Source: Calonectria ilicicola
Lineage: Eukaryota; Ascomycota; Sordariomycetes; Hypocreales; Nectriaceae
Reading direction: 5' to 3'
DNA: 64,000 bases
Assembly (NCBI GenBank): GCA_020809705.1
Contig: CP085828.1
Coordinates: 5,456,001-5,520,000 of the forward strand
Position numbers and translations under genes: made by a program. Under the pieces are notes generated by a model. The model searched no databases and had not been told where the DNA came from. It saw nothing but the letters and a program-made list of their open reading frames with translations. Below, in pieces: positions 1 to 14,400 of the stretch. Position 1 is the first letter of the stretch. The number at the start of each line of letters is the position of its first letter.

Positions 1-547
1 ATATTACTCGTCCACGCCTACTTTGCAGACGAGAGAAAGACTCTCTCATCTCAGCCCAATATCAAATACATTTGCCATCGTCGTAGTCCTTTTCTAGGTC
101 TTCCTTCAGCCAAGTTCGGGTTAAACAAATCAGGGTCACGATATATTAATACTCCCAGGGATCGACAGCGCTTCCAAATGATTACAGGCTACTCTCATGG
201 AGGAGACCCCACATATCTAGTGCTTGCTTCACATACCAAGCTATCTGCATGCAGTCTACACGTCACTTCGAATACAATTCTGCAGAAAGTATTCATTATT
301 AATTACCGCTGGGATGCATGATTGTTTCGCCACACGACGGGGTTTTATTGAAAGCTGTATACCCGAAGACGTAGTTATAAATTGGCTTGTCCTGTGCCTT
401 CATCTGTGCCTTTATTTAAACCACAACTCAAGTCTCAATTTTTCAACCAGTCAGGCAATTAGATTCTGAAACCTCACTCGAAATAGAATATCTTATTTGT
501 TGGAAGACATACTCGACATTCTTGTTCCAAGAACATCGGTTTAGACA
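1..547. other. Flank and presumed P450 promoter region
   Basis: Base composition is normal for a fungal gene region, unlike the sequence after 2420. I see no complete gene. The minus strand of about 1-200 has a short open stretch with a faint P450-like look (a DPDLF motif) but no heme loop, so I do not call it. A TATA-like ttataaat lies at 375-382, about 165 bp before the P450 ATG. The rest would be the promoter and 5' leader of the P450 gene. Confidence 0.4.
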
Positions 548-2419
548 ATGTACTTCACTTCGGTAATTATTTCGGGTCTTTTCGCCTTCATTCTCTGGTC
601 GATTGTCTCGTATCTTTACTCCCCCTCAAGCAATACCCAGGTCCACTTATTGCCAGTACGTATAAAATTGAAACCCAGTTTTATTCATGTACTTTTTTCA
701 TGGTGAAACTAATGGAAACGTGTTTCATCGCCCTCATAGAATGGACCAACGTTTGGAGGCTTCTCGCTGTTCTCAAAGGCGACTATCATTTGACCGTCAA
801 GAGGCTTCATGACAAGCATGGACCTATTGTGCGTCTTGGTCCAAACACACTGGACCTAGATATACCAGAATTAATCAAGGCATTATACAATACTGACGGG
901 AAATGGCGAAAGGTATGTTTGCTTCATCAACGCATCCACTAAAGCGTTAATCCTTTCAATCAAGACAGAGTTTTACTCAAATAACAGCACCATCGTCAAC
1001 GGTAAAATCAACTATACGATGTTCAGCCACAGCGATCCAGTCCAACATGCTCTAATGAAGCGCCCAGTCGCCAAGTACTACACACCAGGAAACGTGTTGA
1101 CTATCGAACCTCTCATTGACTCTGTTATCGGTCTAATGTGCGATCATCTTGATAGGAGATTCGTTAATGGCCCTGAAGGACCTCAAAGCTGTAATTTAGG
1201 AGACTGGATTGCGTACTGTAGGGCCAGCTCCAAAGTCCCCGTTTGGTAGCCAAATCCCAAGTGATATTAACAACTGATTAGGCACCTGGGACATGGTTGG
1301 CGCTTCCACTTTTAGCAAGTGTTTCGGATATATGGACCATGGATGCGACTTTGATCATACTATCAAAATTGCGGACAAGTCACTTGATTAGTGCGTGTCT
1401 ATGGCCTTCACCGGACAGAGTCTAAGATATTACTAATAACTAACCCTAATATAACCATGTTCCAGTTTCGCAGCAGTGGGACAAATTCCATTCCTTGACT
1501 TCTTACTAGATAAGAACCCTGTGATGCGAATTGGACCCCCAAATCTCGGAAACGTTGCTCGCATTGCCATAGAGCGTATGGCATTACGAACCAATGGGAC
1601 AGATCCCAACTTTGACCCCAAGATCCCTGACTATATGCAACATTTCCTGGATATTAAATCACAAGACCCAGATACTATACATGACGGTATTTTGCTCAAC
1701 TATCTATTCATAAACCTCATTGCAGGCGCCGATACAACTGCGTTGACGATTCGTGCAATATTTTACTTCCTGCTCAAGAATCCTAGGGTTTACAAGAAGC
1801 TCGTCATGGATGTACAAGCTGCAAACTTTGAAACCAAGATTGTATCGTACACCAATGCAAGGGCTCTGCCTTGTGAGTGATATTCTGAACATTCTCCACA
1901 TACAACGAACCAGAAAGTTTAGGATGTATACCTGACCAAAGGTTATTTATATCAGACCTCGAAGCTGTTGTCCGTGAATCAATGCGTCTCCATCCGGGTG
2001 TGGCAATGCTTTTAGAGCGTTATGTTCCAGAAGCAGGTCTTAGGTTACCGAGTGGTAAATTTATTCCACCTGGCACCGCGGTTGGAATCAACCCCTACGT
2101 TGTGAATCGCAATAGAGACATTTGGGGTGCTGACGCAGACGAATTCCGACCTGAGCGGTGGCTTAAACAGGTAGAAGAAGATGAAGTTACGTATAAAGAG
2201 AGGATGCGACTGTTCAATGCCACGGATTTCACATTTGGTAGTGGTTCACGGATATGCCTGGGTCGTCATCTTGCACTGTTAGAGATATACAAGATGACTG
2301 CAACACTGATCAGGCGATATGAAATAGAAGAGATTAGTGATATGGAAAAGAGTTGGAAGGTAACATGTAGTTGGTTTCTAAGGCAATCTGGATTATTTTG
2401 TAAATTAAAGAGATATTAA
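548..2419 (+). CDS. Cytochrome P450 monooxygenase, pisatin-demethylase-like, with a one-base frameshift in exon 1
   Basis: Predicted ER-anchored, heme-thiolate monooxygenase. Exons I assign: 548-655, 740-912, 965-1217, 1282-1390, 1466-1872 and 1956-2419. All introns are GT...AG and 52-84 bp long. Seen motifs: hydrophobic N-terminal anchor; HDKHGPIVRLGPN; I-helix AGADTTA; K-helix ExxR in ESMRLHP; FRPERW; heme loop FGSGSRICLG with the cysteine ligand. Internal motif order and the WRK-TEFYSNNSTIVNGK stretch resemble the pisatin demethylase/benzoate 4-monooxygenase-like fungal P450s; the substrate is unknown. Exons 2-6 join in frame without stops. Exon 1 reads correctly through the anchor, then the expected LKQYPGP proline hinge lies in another frame. 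One base is missing in the C-run at 621-625, and adding one base makes the sum of exons 1515 nt (504 aa plus stop). This is either a pseudogene mutation or a homopolymer error. The stop codon directly abuts the A+T-rich island. Confidence 0.88.
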
Positions 2420-2601
2420 AAATATTTTTTATAATAATTTTTAAATATATATTTTTATATTATTATTTAATTTTTTTATTATTAATATAAATAATATATT
2501 ATTTATAAAATATTTTAATTATATATATATATATATATTTAAAAACCATACATCTAAAGATTTTTTTAATATATATTTAAAAAAGATTTATTTAAATATA
2601 T
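2420..2601 (+). repeat. Repeat R, copy 1 (left part, split by element E1)
   Basis: This stretch matches the middle of repeat R at 4560-4700 and 57590-57715. It shares the run tataaataatatattattta, then the AT dinucleotide run, then tttttttaatatatattta. It stops exactly at the start of the E1 LTR, and R resumes after E1 at 23311. The P450 stop codon lies at its left edge, so the repeat begins within a few bases of the gene. Confidence 0.65.
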
Positions 2602-2876
2602 TATTACACTTCTAGGTGTAGTTAACTTATAATATATTAGATCTAGCTAAAGGTAAGTTATTTAATTAAATAATAAGGTTCTTAATATAATAAGTTAATA
2701 TTAATTAGTAGAAGATTAGATATAATAGTTTTACTTTATAATATAAAAAGATAAATCTTATAATATAAGATTAAATATACTTATTTTCTCTAATTTATTA
2801 AATAGCTTCTACTTATAAAAAGCTAAAAGCTATATATAACTTACTAATATTATATATTTAGAGAAGAGTTATAATA
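2602..2876 (-). repeat. E1 3' LTR (275 bp)
   Basis: Pairs base for base in length with 23036-23310. Shared blocks include tatattagatctagctaaag and agctaaaagctatatataac. The differences I see are C/T or G/A changes. The terminal CA has become TA at 2875-2876. Confidence 0.85.
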
Positions 2877-4044
2877 AGTGCCCCTCTTATTTAAAAAGAT
2901 AATTATTATTTTAATAATTTAAAAGTTTTTTTTAACTATCTAAGATTATTTTTTTTATAATTATTATTTACTTTAATATTATTAATTTCTTTTAAAATCC
3001 TTTTATTCTTTTAATTCTTTTTTATATTTAATTTATTTTATTTTACTTTTTTTATAATTATTTTTACTATTTCTTAGGATTATATTTTTTATTATTTTTA
3101 ATTAAATAAAATAATATAAAATAAATTAGATATATTTTTTTATTTAATTTTAAAATAGATTTCTTTTTTTTTAAATAAATCTTTTTATTTAAAAAGTACT
3201 CTTTATTTTTAATTTTTAAAAATTAGGATTAATTTTTTTTAGTAGTAGGAGGATTTTATATAGTTGGTCTTTTATAGGATATATTTTTATTAATAATAGT
3301 TTGAACTTTAATAATAATAAGTTTAATTATTTAATTTATCTTTTTTAAAGATCTAGAATTTATATATTTTTAATTTTATAATATATATTTTTAATTTAAT
3401 ATTATATTCTTTTAATATTTTAATATTTAAAATAATCTTTATTAAGATTTTTAAAAAGATATTATTTTTAATTATTTTATTATTAAATTTTTTTAAAGTA
3501 TATTAAGATTTTTCTTAATATTAATTATAATAGACTTTATATTTATAATAATAATAAAAATATAAAAAATAATATTTTTAATTTTAATTATATTATTTCT
3601 TTTTATATTAATATTAAAACTTTTAATTATTATTATAAAAGATCTTTTTATAATATTAAGAAGATAATTATATTAAATAACTTTAAGTACTTTTATAATA
3701 ATTTAATTAAAAGTATTATATAGTTTAATAAATTAGATTATTAAAATCTTTATATAAGGAGAAATTAGTTTTTAATAATTTTAGTTTTTATTTTAGTAAA
3801 TAATAAAATCTTTATTATAATAAGTAATAGTAGTTTTTTTTAAATATTATTTAATTTAATAGATAATATTAATAATTGTTTAGGTATTTTTTTTTATTTG
3901 ATTTATATATTAATAAGTTTATTCTTTATATAAAAGGCTTTATAATAATAATAATATATTTTAATAAAAAAGGGATAAAGTAAGTGGTTTTTATTTTACT
4001 TATTATTAATTACTTTTTTTTAAATTATTAAATTTAAATTTATA

Positions 4045-4935
4045 ATATAAGGTAATTTAACACTGCTCGTATCCTATTAATTATTTAATTAAACCATTAT
4101 TTGTATTTCCTATTCTAATATATAGCCTTTTCTACCCTTTTCCTTCCACTATTCTATATTTATAATTATTTAATTTAATATATTAATTTATTTATATCTT
4201 TTATTATTTATTTTCTTTAAAAATCTTTTTTACTTATTATTTAAGAAAAATCTTTTATTTTTAAATATTTTAAAATATTTTAATATTAATTTTATTATTT
4301 ATTATTATTTTTAAATGTTTTAAAATATTTTAATATTAATTTTATTATTTATTATTATTTTTAAATAAAGATTTTATTTTTTTTATAAGATTGATTATTT
4401 TAAAAAAAAACTTATATTTTTAAAAAATAAAATAAATTTTAATTTTATTATTTATATTATTTATTTAATATTTTTTTTTATTTTTTTTTCAAATATTTAA
4501 AAGTATTTTTAATTAATTAAATTAAATTTAATTTTATTAATTTAAATTAATTAATTAATATATTTAATTATAAATTTAAATTTTAAAAGATTATTATTAG
4601 TATAAATAATATATTATTTATAGGCAGATATTTTAGCTATATATATATATATTTAAGGGTATGTGTTTAAGGGTTTTTTTTGATATATATTTAAGAGAGA
4701 TTTGTTAGAGTATATGTTATTGTATTTCTAGCTAGTAGAAAATTCTTTCTTTTATTGTATAAGGATTCTATTTATTAAAGTTTTTATTATATATTGCCTT
4801 TAGGCTCTAGAGTTAGTATAAGGGTAATTGTATTAATAGATCTGAAAGTCTATTATAAGGTATATTTTTAGATTTTATAATCTTATTAGTATTTTCTTTT
4901 CTTAAAAGGAAGAAAATAATTATATAAAAGATATA
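4045..4935 (+). repeat. Repeat R, copy 2 (longest copy, inside E1)
   Basis: From about 4205 it matches R copy 3 at 57267-57910 almost throughout. The best-kept part is ggctctagagttagtataag and the following block with agatctgaaagt near 4800-4855. The upstream 160 bp (from about 4045) match a fourth R-like copy at about 23485-23910, so R copies have different 5' limits but the same internal order. No coding potential was seen. R may be a non-autonomous retroelement, but I see no clear poly(A), terminal repeat or target duplication for this copy. Confidence 0.6.
4266..4365 (+). repeat. Tandem duplication, 2 x 50 bp, within R copy 2
   Basis: Units 4266-4315 and 4316-4365 differ at a single position (second base, A versus G). 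R copy 3 (57300s) has only one unit, so the duplication is specific to this copy. Confidence 0.85.
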
Positions 4936-6220
4936 AAGTAATTTAATAATTTATTTAAATAAATTTTTTTTAGTATTTTTACTTTTTTCTTTAAATCTAT
5001 ATATATTATAAATATTATTTTTTTAAATTTAAAATTATTTATTTTATTATTAATTAAATTTATTAATTTTTATATATAATAATTATACTTATAATATATT
5101 ATATTATTAAAAGATTTATATTTAATAATAAAGTTATTAATAAAAATAAATTTAATAATAAAGCTATTATAATTATCTTTAATACTATTAATTTTTAAGC
5201 TTATATTTTTCTCTTTTTTACTTTTATATAAGAGATTAATTTTCTTATTTTTAAAAAGATTTTTAATATTTATATTATTAATTTTAAATTCTAGAATATT
5301 ATTTTTAGCTTTTAAGAGAGATTTAATTTTAAGTAGGTGTTTAGTTTTTAGGTTAAGGTAATTAGGTAGTGAATTAGTAGATATTTTATTATTATTATTA
5401 ATTGTTTTAATAGTAATTATATCTTTTTATAAGTTAATTCTATTTTATTTTTATTATTATTATTTTTTTTGTTTTTAATACTTTAAGTTCTTTTTATAGA
5501 GTTCTTTTTTATATTATTTAAATTATATATATATAAGTTTAAATATATTTATATTTTAATTAAATATATTTAATTCTATTAATTTTAAAGAATTAGTTTT
5601 TATTATTATTAAATTTATTATTTAATTATTATAATTATTATTTCTTTAATTAATTAGAATATTATAAGTAATATTTTTATTTTTATTTATAATAAATACT
5701 TAAATAAAGAAACTTAATTATTTTAGTAAAGGAGTTTACTTTTATTTAAATATATATAATAAATTAAAAGTAATAATATATTATTAAAATTAATAATATA
5801 AAGTTAATTTTAATTTTTAGTTTTTTTATATAGATTTAGGGAGATATAAAAGGGAAGTTTAGTTTTAATTAAAATTAATAGAAGATATTTACTTAATAAT
5901 TAAAAATAAAGTAAGTCTTTTAATAAAATTATTCTTATAATAACTTTTTATAAATATACTTTTTTAGAATTAAGATTAACCTTTAAGGTATTATCTTCTA
6001 TTTTTAAAGTATAGTTTCTAATTGTAATATATTATATAAAGAATAAATTTAAATAAAAAGAAATATATTAATTTTACTTATTTAAAGAGTTTAAAGTTTC
6101 CTTTTAATTACTACTTTTAAATTAAATGGTTTTTGGAAATCTTTTTTTAATATTCCTCTTCCTAATTAATTAAGTATTTTTTAAAAAATTTATTTATTAT
6201 ATAATCTAAGGTAAATAATA

Positions 6221-6572
6221 TATTAGAGGATTTAGCTATAGTGGATTTTAGAGGAATGACCTACCCTATAATAGATTAGCCTTACCTAATAAAAAGGGAT
6301 GCTCATTAATACTAAAATAAATTATCATCCTTCTTCCTTCCAATAATTTTTTATTACATCTAATTAACTATCTTTTTAGCTAATATAGCTAATTTTATTA
6401 AATTTCTTTATATAAATCTTCTAAATAAAACTAACTAATATTATTATAAATAAAATTAATACTAATATTATATTCTAATTATATTATTATAAGTAATTAC
6501 TAAAATTAAATTCCTAAATAAATTACTTATATATATATAACTTATAAAGATACTATTTCCATAAATCTATTA
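6221..6572 (+). repeat. E2 5' LTR (352 bp)
   Basis: Pairs with 16562-16913 without any length difference. All differences I checked are transitions. The expected TG start is now TA (RIP-type change) and the CA end is now TA. Confidence 0.85.
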
Positions 6573-8899
6573 TAAATTTAAAAATTTAATTAAAAAGATA
6601 TATTAAAGAAACTATTAATATATATGATAATACCTCTAGTAATACTTCTAAATTACTATAATATGAATATTATAAAAAAATAAAATTTATAAGAATATAT
6701 AAGATAAAGGATTTAAAACTCTCTAATTTATATTTAGAAGCTAGAAGTTTAATATAAAACCTAAATTAAAAAAAGTAAGTTAATAAGAAGAAGTAATAGT
6801 AAAAGAATATAATAAATAATAATTTAATCTTTATTATTATTAAAACCAAGATTAATAAAATAAGAATCTTTTAAATAAAAGCTTATTAATTATTTTTTAA
6901 TTATTTAAAAAAAATTATATTATATAATAAATAAACTAATTTAAAAAGGTAAATAAAAAGTTAGAAGATATATAATATAAGGTATACCTTTACTAATATT
7001 ACTATTAGTATAATACCTCTTAAATAATCTCTTACTATTATTATAATATAGATAATAATATACTAAAATATAAGTTAATTAATCTTAACTTTTATTAACT
7101 TATATATTAAATTATAATATAATATAAAAGATAATTTATAAAAGTAAGTAATAAAAAATATAATCTTACTATCTTTTACTTTTAATTAAAAGGAAAAAAA
7201 ATTAACTTTATTTTATTATTATTATATTAAAGAATAATTTTAATAATTATATATAAAAGCTTTATAAAGAAGTAAGAAGCTATAAATAAATATATAGTAG
7301 AATACTTTCCTTTAATAATATATAATAATATTTCAAAAAAAATAAATATAACGATTAATTAGCTAAATTAGAAAAATATAAAGAATATCTTAAAATTTAA
7401 ATATTAAGAAAAGAATAAAAATTAAGAAAAAGCTTCTATTATATAACTAGTTTTAATAAATATAATCAAAATTATAATTATTAATCTTTACAAATTATTA
7501 TACTAATTATTAACTTATAAGTCCTTTTATAAAAAGATTAATTCTAATAATTAAACTATTATTAAAGACTAAGCTATAATTATAATAAAGATCCTATTAC
7601 CTAAGCTAGTTATTAATATATATTAAATAACTAATAAAACTACTAAAATAATAATAAAACTTTATTAAATAATTTTATATATTCCTTTTTAACTTCTAAG
7701 TGGTTTTTGATTAGATTAATTATAGTATTATAATTATTATCCTTATATCTATCTAATTCCTCTAGCTATTAAATATTATTAAGCCCCTTCAAAAATACTA
7801 ATATACAAAATTAAATATAATCTTACTTTTATTTAATAATATTATAATTAATTAGATAATTTAATTAAAGCTTTTAATAAGCTATTTATTAATTTAATCT
7901 AGTAGTTTAAAGATTAGTAATAAGAATCTATGGATACTCTTATTAAGAAAATAAATTAATAAAATTAATAATTATTAAGCTTAATATAATCTTATACTTT
8001 ATAATAAAATATTTATAACTTCTATTTATATTTAAAAATTATAATTATTTTAATATTTATATTTTTATTATAAGAAATTAAGGAAAATAAATATAATATT
8101 TCTTTTATTTCCTTTTTAAATATTATTTAAATATATATTTTACTCTTTTATAAAATAAAATTAAAAAAAATAAAACTATAATAATAAAAAAATATTACTT
8201 AATTAAAAAAAAGAATTTTATAATCTCTCTTTATTTAATTAATTAATTTATTTAAATATTAAATATTAAAAAACTTATTATTCTTTAAACTCTTAGATTC
8301 TCTAAAAGCTAAAAGTATAAAGTAATTACCTAACTAGTAAATAATAATAAGCCTAGAAGCTAGCTAGCTATCCCTTAAAAAAAGAGCTTCTTACTAACTT
8401 TCTAAATAAAAGTACTAACTTCAATCCCCTATTAATAGAAAAAGAAGAAATAATAATTTTATAAAATTTAAAAATTAATTTTAAAAAAATAAGTTAAAAA
8501 TAATTATTAATATAATAATAATTAAGAGAGCTAGAGTTAAAATATTAAAGAATATTAATTAGAAGTAAGAGATAACTAAAGTTATTTTAAAAATAATTTT
8601 AAAGAAAATTATTAATATTAATATTTTTAAAAAGGCTTTTAAGGAGAATCTTAAGAAAGATCTTAAAAACCTATTATCTATTTAATTTATATTTAAGATT
8701 TAAATAATTAAAAATAAAGATAATATTTTGAGAATAATTAGTTAATAATTATTAATTTATAAGATATTAATATTAATTAAAATACTTATTAAATTAATAT
8801 TTAAATTAAAAAAAGCTATTAAAAATTAATTAAATAGAATTAAAAAATTAAAATATATAATTAAATTAGTAGATTTAAAATAAGAAAAACTAATATTAT

Positions 8900-11400
8900 T
8901 TATACTAATTAATGCTATTATTTCTAATTATCTAAATTACTTTTAATTTATTATTTAATATAATTTTAATATTAAGAAAAAATAAATATATTATATTACT
9001 TTTAAAAGCTTAAGATTAAGAAGAATAAAAAGAACTTTAAATTAATAATATAAAAATAATTCTTCCTTTAACTTTAATAAATCCTAAGTAAAAGTCATCT
9101 TAGATATTATTTTATATTACTTACTTTAATAGTTATAAGATTTTAAGACTATTAAACTTATGATTAAAAACTAATATAATCTTTAAGTTAAAAATAAAAG
9201 TTAATAAACTTAATATAATAAATATAAAGGTATTTATAATCTCTTTTATTAATAATAAGATCTAAATAATAAAAAAGATTATTATAAGATTATATATATT
9301 TAATATATAAATAATATAATAATTTTATATTATTTTTAATTAATTTATCTTTATATTAATAGTTATTAAAATATTCTTTATATAAGTAACTAAAATATTC
9401 TTTTATTACTTTACTAATAAAAAGTTTCGTATTTAATATTAATTTAATATTATAAGATTATTTATTAAAATTATTAGAGTTATAAGATAAAAATAAACCT
9501 TTATTATATTAATTATAAAAGTTATAAATAATTAAATATATATACTTTCTTTAAGCTTAAAGAATTAAGATTATAAGAGTATTTCTAGGAGTTACTAGAT
9601 ATTATTATATATAAATATATTATTATATTATAATAACTAAATTTTTTATATAACTTTTAAAAAAGAATATAAAATAATTATAAAATTTTAAATAAAAAAT
9701 TATAATAAATATTCTTAAAAATAAAATAATATTAACTTTAATCTTAATTACTCTAGATTTGATAGAAAGAGTTAAAAAATTAATTTTAATAATTAATATT
9801 AATCTTAAAAAATAAAATACTATATTTATATAAATTATAAATTAAAAGTAACACCTTATTAAATATAAGTTTAATCTTTAATTAACTATAAAATAAAAAT
9901 ATAATACTATTAAATAAAAATATTATATTATTCTATATACTTCAAAAAAATAAAATTATATTTATATAAATAGCTATTTATATTTAAAACCAATATTTAA
10001 ATACTTATAAAATAATTAAATAAGAAAGTAAATAATATATTAAGTACTTTTATTTATTAATAAATTAATTATATACTTCTCTTTAATATAATTATTAAGT
10101 ATATACCTAGATTAAAAATAAAGTAATTAATAGATTATTATAAAAAAGCTTAAGATTTTTTAATTAAAAAAATAATAAAGTCAAAGAAAACATTAATAAT
10201 TTTATAAATACCCACTTATTTCAAATCTTTATAAATAAAATTACTTTAAAATTAGAAAGTATATACTATAATAATTAAGTAAACTTAATTAAATATCTTA
10301 TTAATATATAATAATTAATAAATATAATATCTTTTTAATTCTTTTAATTAAAAAAAAACTAAATAATTTTTTCTTTATAAAAATTATTTTTAATAATAAT
10401 TATAAAAAGATTTTAATAATCTAGTATTTATAATTAAAAATAAAGATATATAAAAATAGATTCTAATCTTATATTATAAAAAAAAGGCTATAAAGAAAGA
10501 AAAATAATCTTTATAATTTTTAATAATTAATATTACTAGAATAAAATAAAAAAAGATATTATTAAAATTATAAAATATTATCCTAAATATTAACCTTTTA
10601 TCTTATAAAAGTTAATAAAAAGAGTTATACCTATTAAAGCTTTATATCTTATAATAAAAATCTATTTAAATATTTAATATTTACTTTTTAATTAATAAAT
10701 ATTATATTTTTTAAAAATATATTATAATTTTATTAATTAAATTAAAATAATACTAATATTAAAGCTTAATATCCATTATATTTAAATATTTATTAAAACC
10801 TTTATTTATTATTATAACTTAATTTTAATAATTATAATAAATAATAAAAAGAAAATAATAAAATATATTCTATCCTCTCTTAAAAATTTAAAAATATTAT
10901 TAATAAAAATCTTAAATTATAATCTTAAAATTAATAATATTATAAAAGCTAAATATGCTTTAATTACTATTATTTTAAAAAAAGAGTAAATAATATAAAT
11001 AAAACATTCTAATCTAATATTTAATTAATTAAAATAATATATTTACTTTTAAATAATTAATTAATATAAAAATTTATATTCTTAAAAAAAATAAAAGAAT
11101 ATTAAATAAGCTTATTAAAAAGTTAATAAATTCTAAGCAACTCTAATAAGAAAAATAAATAAGATTAATAAATAAAAAATAAAAAAGAAACCCCTTTTAA
11201 AAAGAACCCTAGTTTTACTATTTAATAATATTAATAATATTAATATATTAAAGATCTTTAAAATAAAGCTAAAATAAAAAGGCTCTTATAAAGTCACTAA
11301 TAAAGCTCTAATTTTAAATACCTATAAACTTTAGTTTTCTAATAGAATTAAGTATTTTAAAATAATATAAAATAATAAATTAAAAGCTTTTATTAAAGAT
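8900..11400 (+). pseudogene. E2 pol remnant (RT C-terminus, RNase H, probable integrase)
   Basis: At about 9563-9607 the plus strand still reads an FLGVT-x-YY motif, the conserved block that follows the RT palm in Ty3 polymerases. It is followed by IIITK and LLKKNIK near 9630-9670 and ITLD near 9740. Weak RNase H-like blocks (LFIFKTN near 9970 and IKYIP near 10100) continue to about 10150 in the correct order. The following kilobase would be integrase by position, but I cannot point to its catalytic residues. Many stops (TAA and TAG, often at former Trp or Gln codons) and D-to-N changes fit RIP. Confidence 0.65.
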
Positions 11401-14400
11401 CCTTTTAATTAATAAAAAGGAAAAAATAATAAATTAATTTTTAATAATATATTAAATAAAAAATTTAAAAATAACTAATTTATTTCTTTTAAATAAAAGA
11501 TAGATATTAAGTAAGAAAATATTTTAATCTTTAAAAACCTACTTCTTTATTCCTTTATAAGATTATACTATCTTAAACTTAAGTATAAAGAGTCTAAGAT
11601 AAAATCTAAGATTAAGATATACTTACTATAAATAATTATAAAATAAAAAAATAAGTATCTAGACTATAATATTTAAAATTAATAAATTATAATAAATAAA
11701 ATCTTAAAATAAGCTATTATTATTAAAGGAGAATAGTTAGTAAATATATATTTAAAATAAATTATTATATTACTTAAATTATAAATAAATTAAAATCTAA
11801 AAAATAAAAATAAAATAAATATGAATATATTATTTATACTTTTAAATAATAAAATATAATAAATATTTAATAAATAAATAAAAATAATATTAAAAATCTA
11901 CTAAGAATTAATAAAAATTTATAAAATTATATTAAAAACTTACTAAAAACCTATAAAAATTCTTAAAAATATACCTAAATAATTAAAAATTATAAAAGAT
12001 ATATAAAAAATAAATAAAAAATAATAAAGAAAGTAAAGATAAAGTATTATAAAATTATATATTATTTAAAATAAAAAATAAACCAAATTATATAAATAAA
12101 AAAATAAAGAATTTATATTTAAAAAAAGATCTATTTACTTTCACTAAAAATACTACTTATAACTTAATATAATCCTTTATCTTAATCTTTATAATATATA
12201 TTAGAAAATTAAACTTCTTCTTAACAATCTTCTTAAAAATATTTTAAAAAGATTAATCTTTAATAAAGTATAAATAACTTCTTTTATTTAAAAAATTAAT
12301 TATATACTTAATTAAAATATTTTACTTAATAAAAAAATTAAATTACTTAAAAAAAGAGTTAAAATTTTTTTATTACTTTCTATAATCTAATATCTATTTA
12401 AATTCCCTTATTTATAATTTATATAATTTTATTAAATATAATTAAAGTAATAATTAAATAAATAATCTAAAATTAAAATATAAATATAATAAAAAGTTAA
12501 GATATACTTATTATAATTAATAATAATAGTAATATAAGTTTAAATATAATAAGTATATATTATTAAATTAAAATATTTTAAAAATATAATTATTAAGAAT
12601 TTAATATATTTCTTTTATTTAAAAGCCTTTAAAAAGAAGTCTTTATTAAAATGATTTATTTTAGTAAGAATATAAATAGTACTAAGACTCTTATCTTTCT
12701 TAATATAAATAATAAATTGAGTAAATTTATTTTAAAATATAAAATTATTAAATAAATATTTCTAAAGTTAATAAATATAAGATAAAATAGAAAGCTTTTT
12801 TTAAATATAAGCTTAATATAAAAAGAAATATTAAAATAATTAAATATATAATAATTATATATTTAAATATTAAATATTTTTAATAATTATAAATTACTTT
12901 TAATTAATATATACTTTAAATAATAAAAAAAAAGAATAAATATTTCAATATTTAAAAATAAAAGGCTTATATAAGGAAATAAAATCAATATAACCATTTT
13001 AAAAAAGATAAATAAGTATAAAAAACTCCTTAATATTAATTTTATATACTATAAAAGACTAAATATTAAAAAGACCTTAATATTTAATAATCTTTAAAGT
13101 AATAAATTTATTAAAGTTAAATAATAATATAATAAAGGCAATAAAGAATATAAATTAGTACCATATAGCAAATAAAGTAATTAAATAATATAAAAAGAAA
13201 AAAGAAAGAGAGAGAAATCTAGTATTACTTAGAAAAAGATTAAGGGTTAAAATAAGTCATAGAGCTTAAGAACCTTAGACTTTAATTTATACTACTTAAA
13301 CAATAAATAACTACTAAATAATTAGAATATTAAACATAAAAGAAGCTATATAAAAAGCCTCTCGTTCTTTCCTATTTAATTTATTTATTTTTATAATTAA
13401 TTAACTTAAAATACTACCACCTTTTTAATATTATATTACTAAATCTACCCCTATTTTATTAATTTATTATTTAATAACTATATAATTTAAATTATTAATA
13501 ATTATTATTTATAATTATTTTAAATTAATATATATTATTATTATATTTAATTAATTATTATAAGATTTAATAATTAAAATTATTAAATCTAAAGCTTCTT
13601 TTACTAATCTTAATTAAACTTACTTTAAATAATTTATATTTACTTATCTCTCTCTTAGCTAATTAAAGTTAAGAATCTTTTTATTCTTAAATATTAAAAT
13701 AATATATTTTTATAAAAAAACTTTTATAATAACTTTTAATGATTTAATTTATACTTTATTAAATATCTTTATAAATTTATTAATTAGCCTTAACTATTTA
13801 AAAGATTATATTACTTAAGCTAATAATAAAGTATCCTTCCTTAAAATTTTAAAATATATCTTTAAACTTAATATAAAATAACTTTATAATCTTTAATCTT
13901 TTTAATTTTAAGCTTATACTAATTAAAATTAGTAAAATCCTATTAATCCTTTAAAATTAATAATTAATTATTATTATAACTATTCCTTTACTAATTAAAT
14001 TCTATTTAACCTTATATTTTTAAATTAAAAAAATAATAATTAAATCTTTTTAAAAAAATATTATAATAATCTTTAAAGCTTTTATATTATATTTTATAAA
14101 AAAAAATATTAATTAATTTTTATCTTTTTAATATTATAAAACTACTTACTTATAATATAAATAATATTATTTATATTACTAACAAGCTCTTTATTATTAA
14201 GTCTATTAAATCTAAAAAAACCCTTTATACTTTAAAAAAGACTTTAATTTAAAGCTAAAACTTATAACTCTTATAATTAAGATTAATATTATTCTTTTTA
14301 AAAAAAAACTATTTACTAATAAATAAAAATAATTAGCTAATACTTTTATATTAGGTTAATCCGATTTAAAAGTTTTAAATATTAAATTTACTTTATTTAA

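Noticed and set aside
1..200. Minus-strand open stretch with a DPDLF-like motif, possibly the end of a second P450
   Set aside because: No heme-binding loop, stops after about 35 codons, and the match is a few residues only. It is too weak to call.
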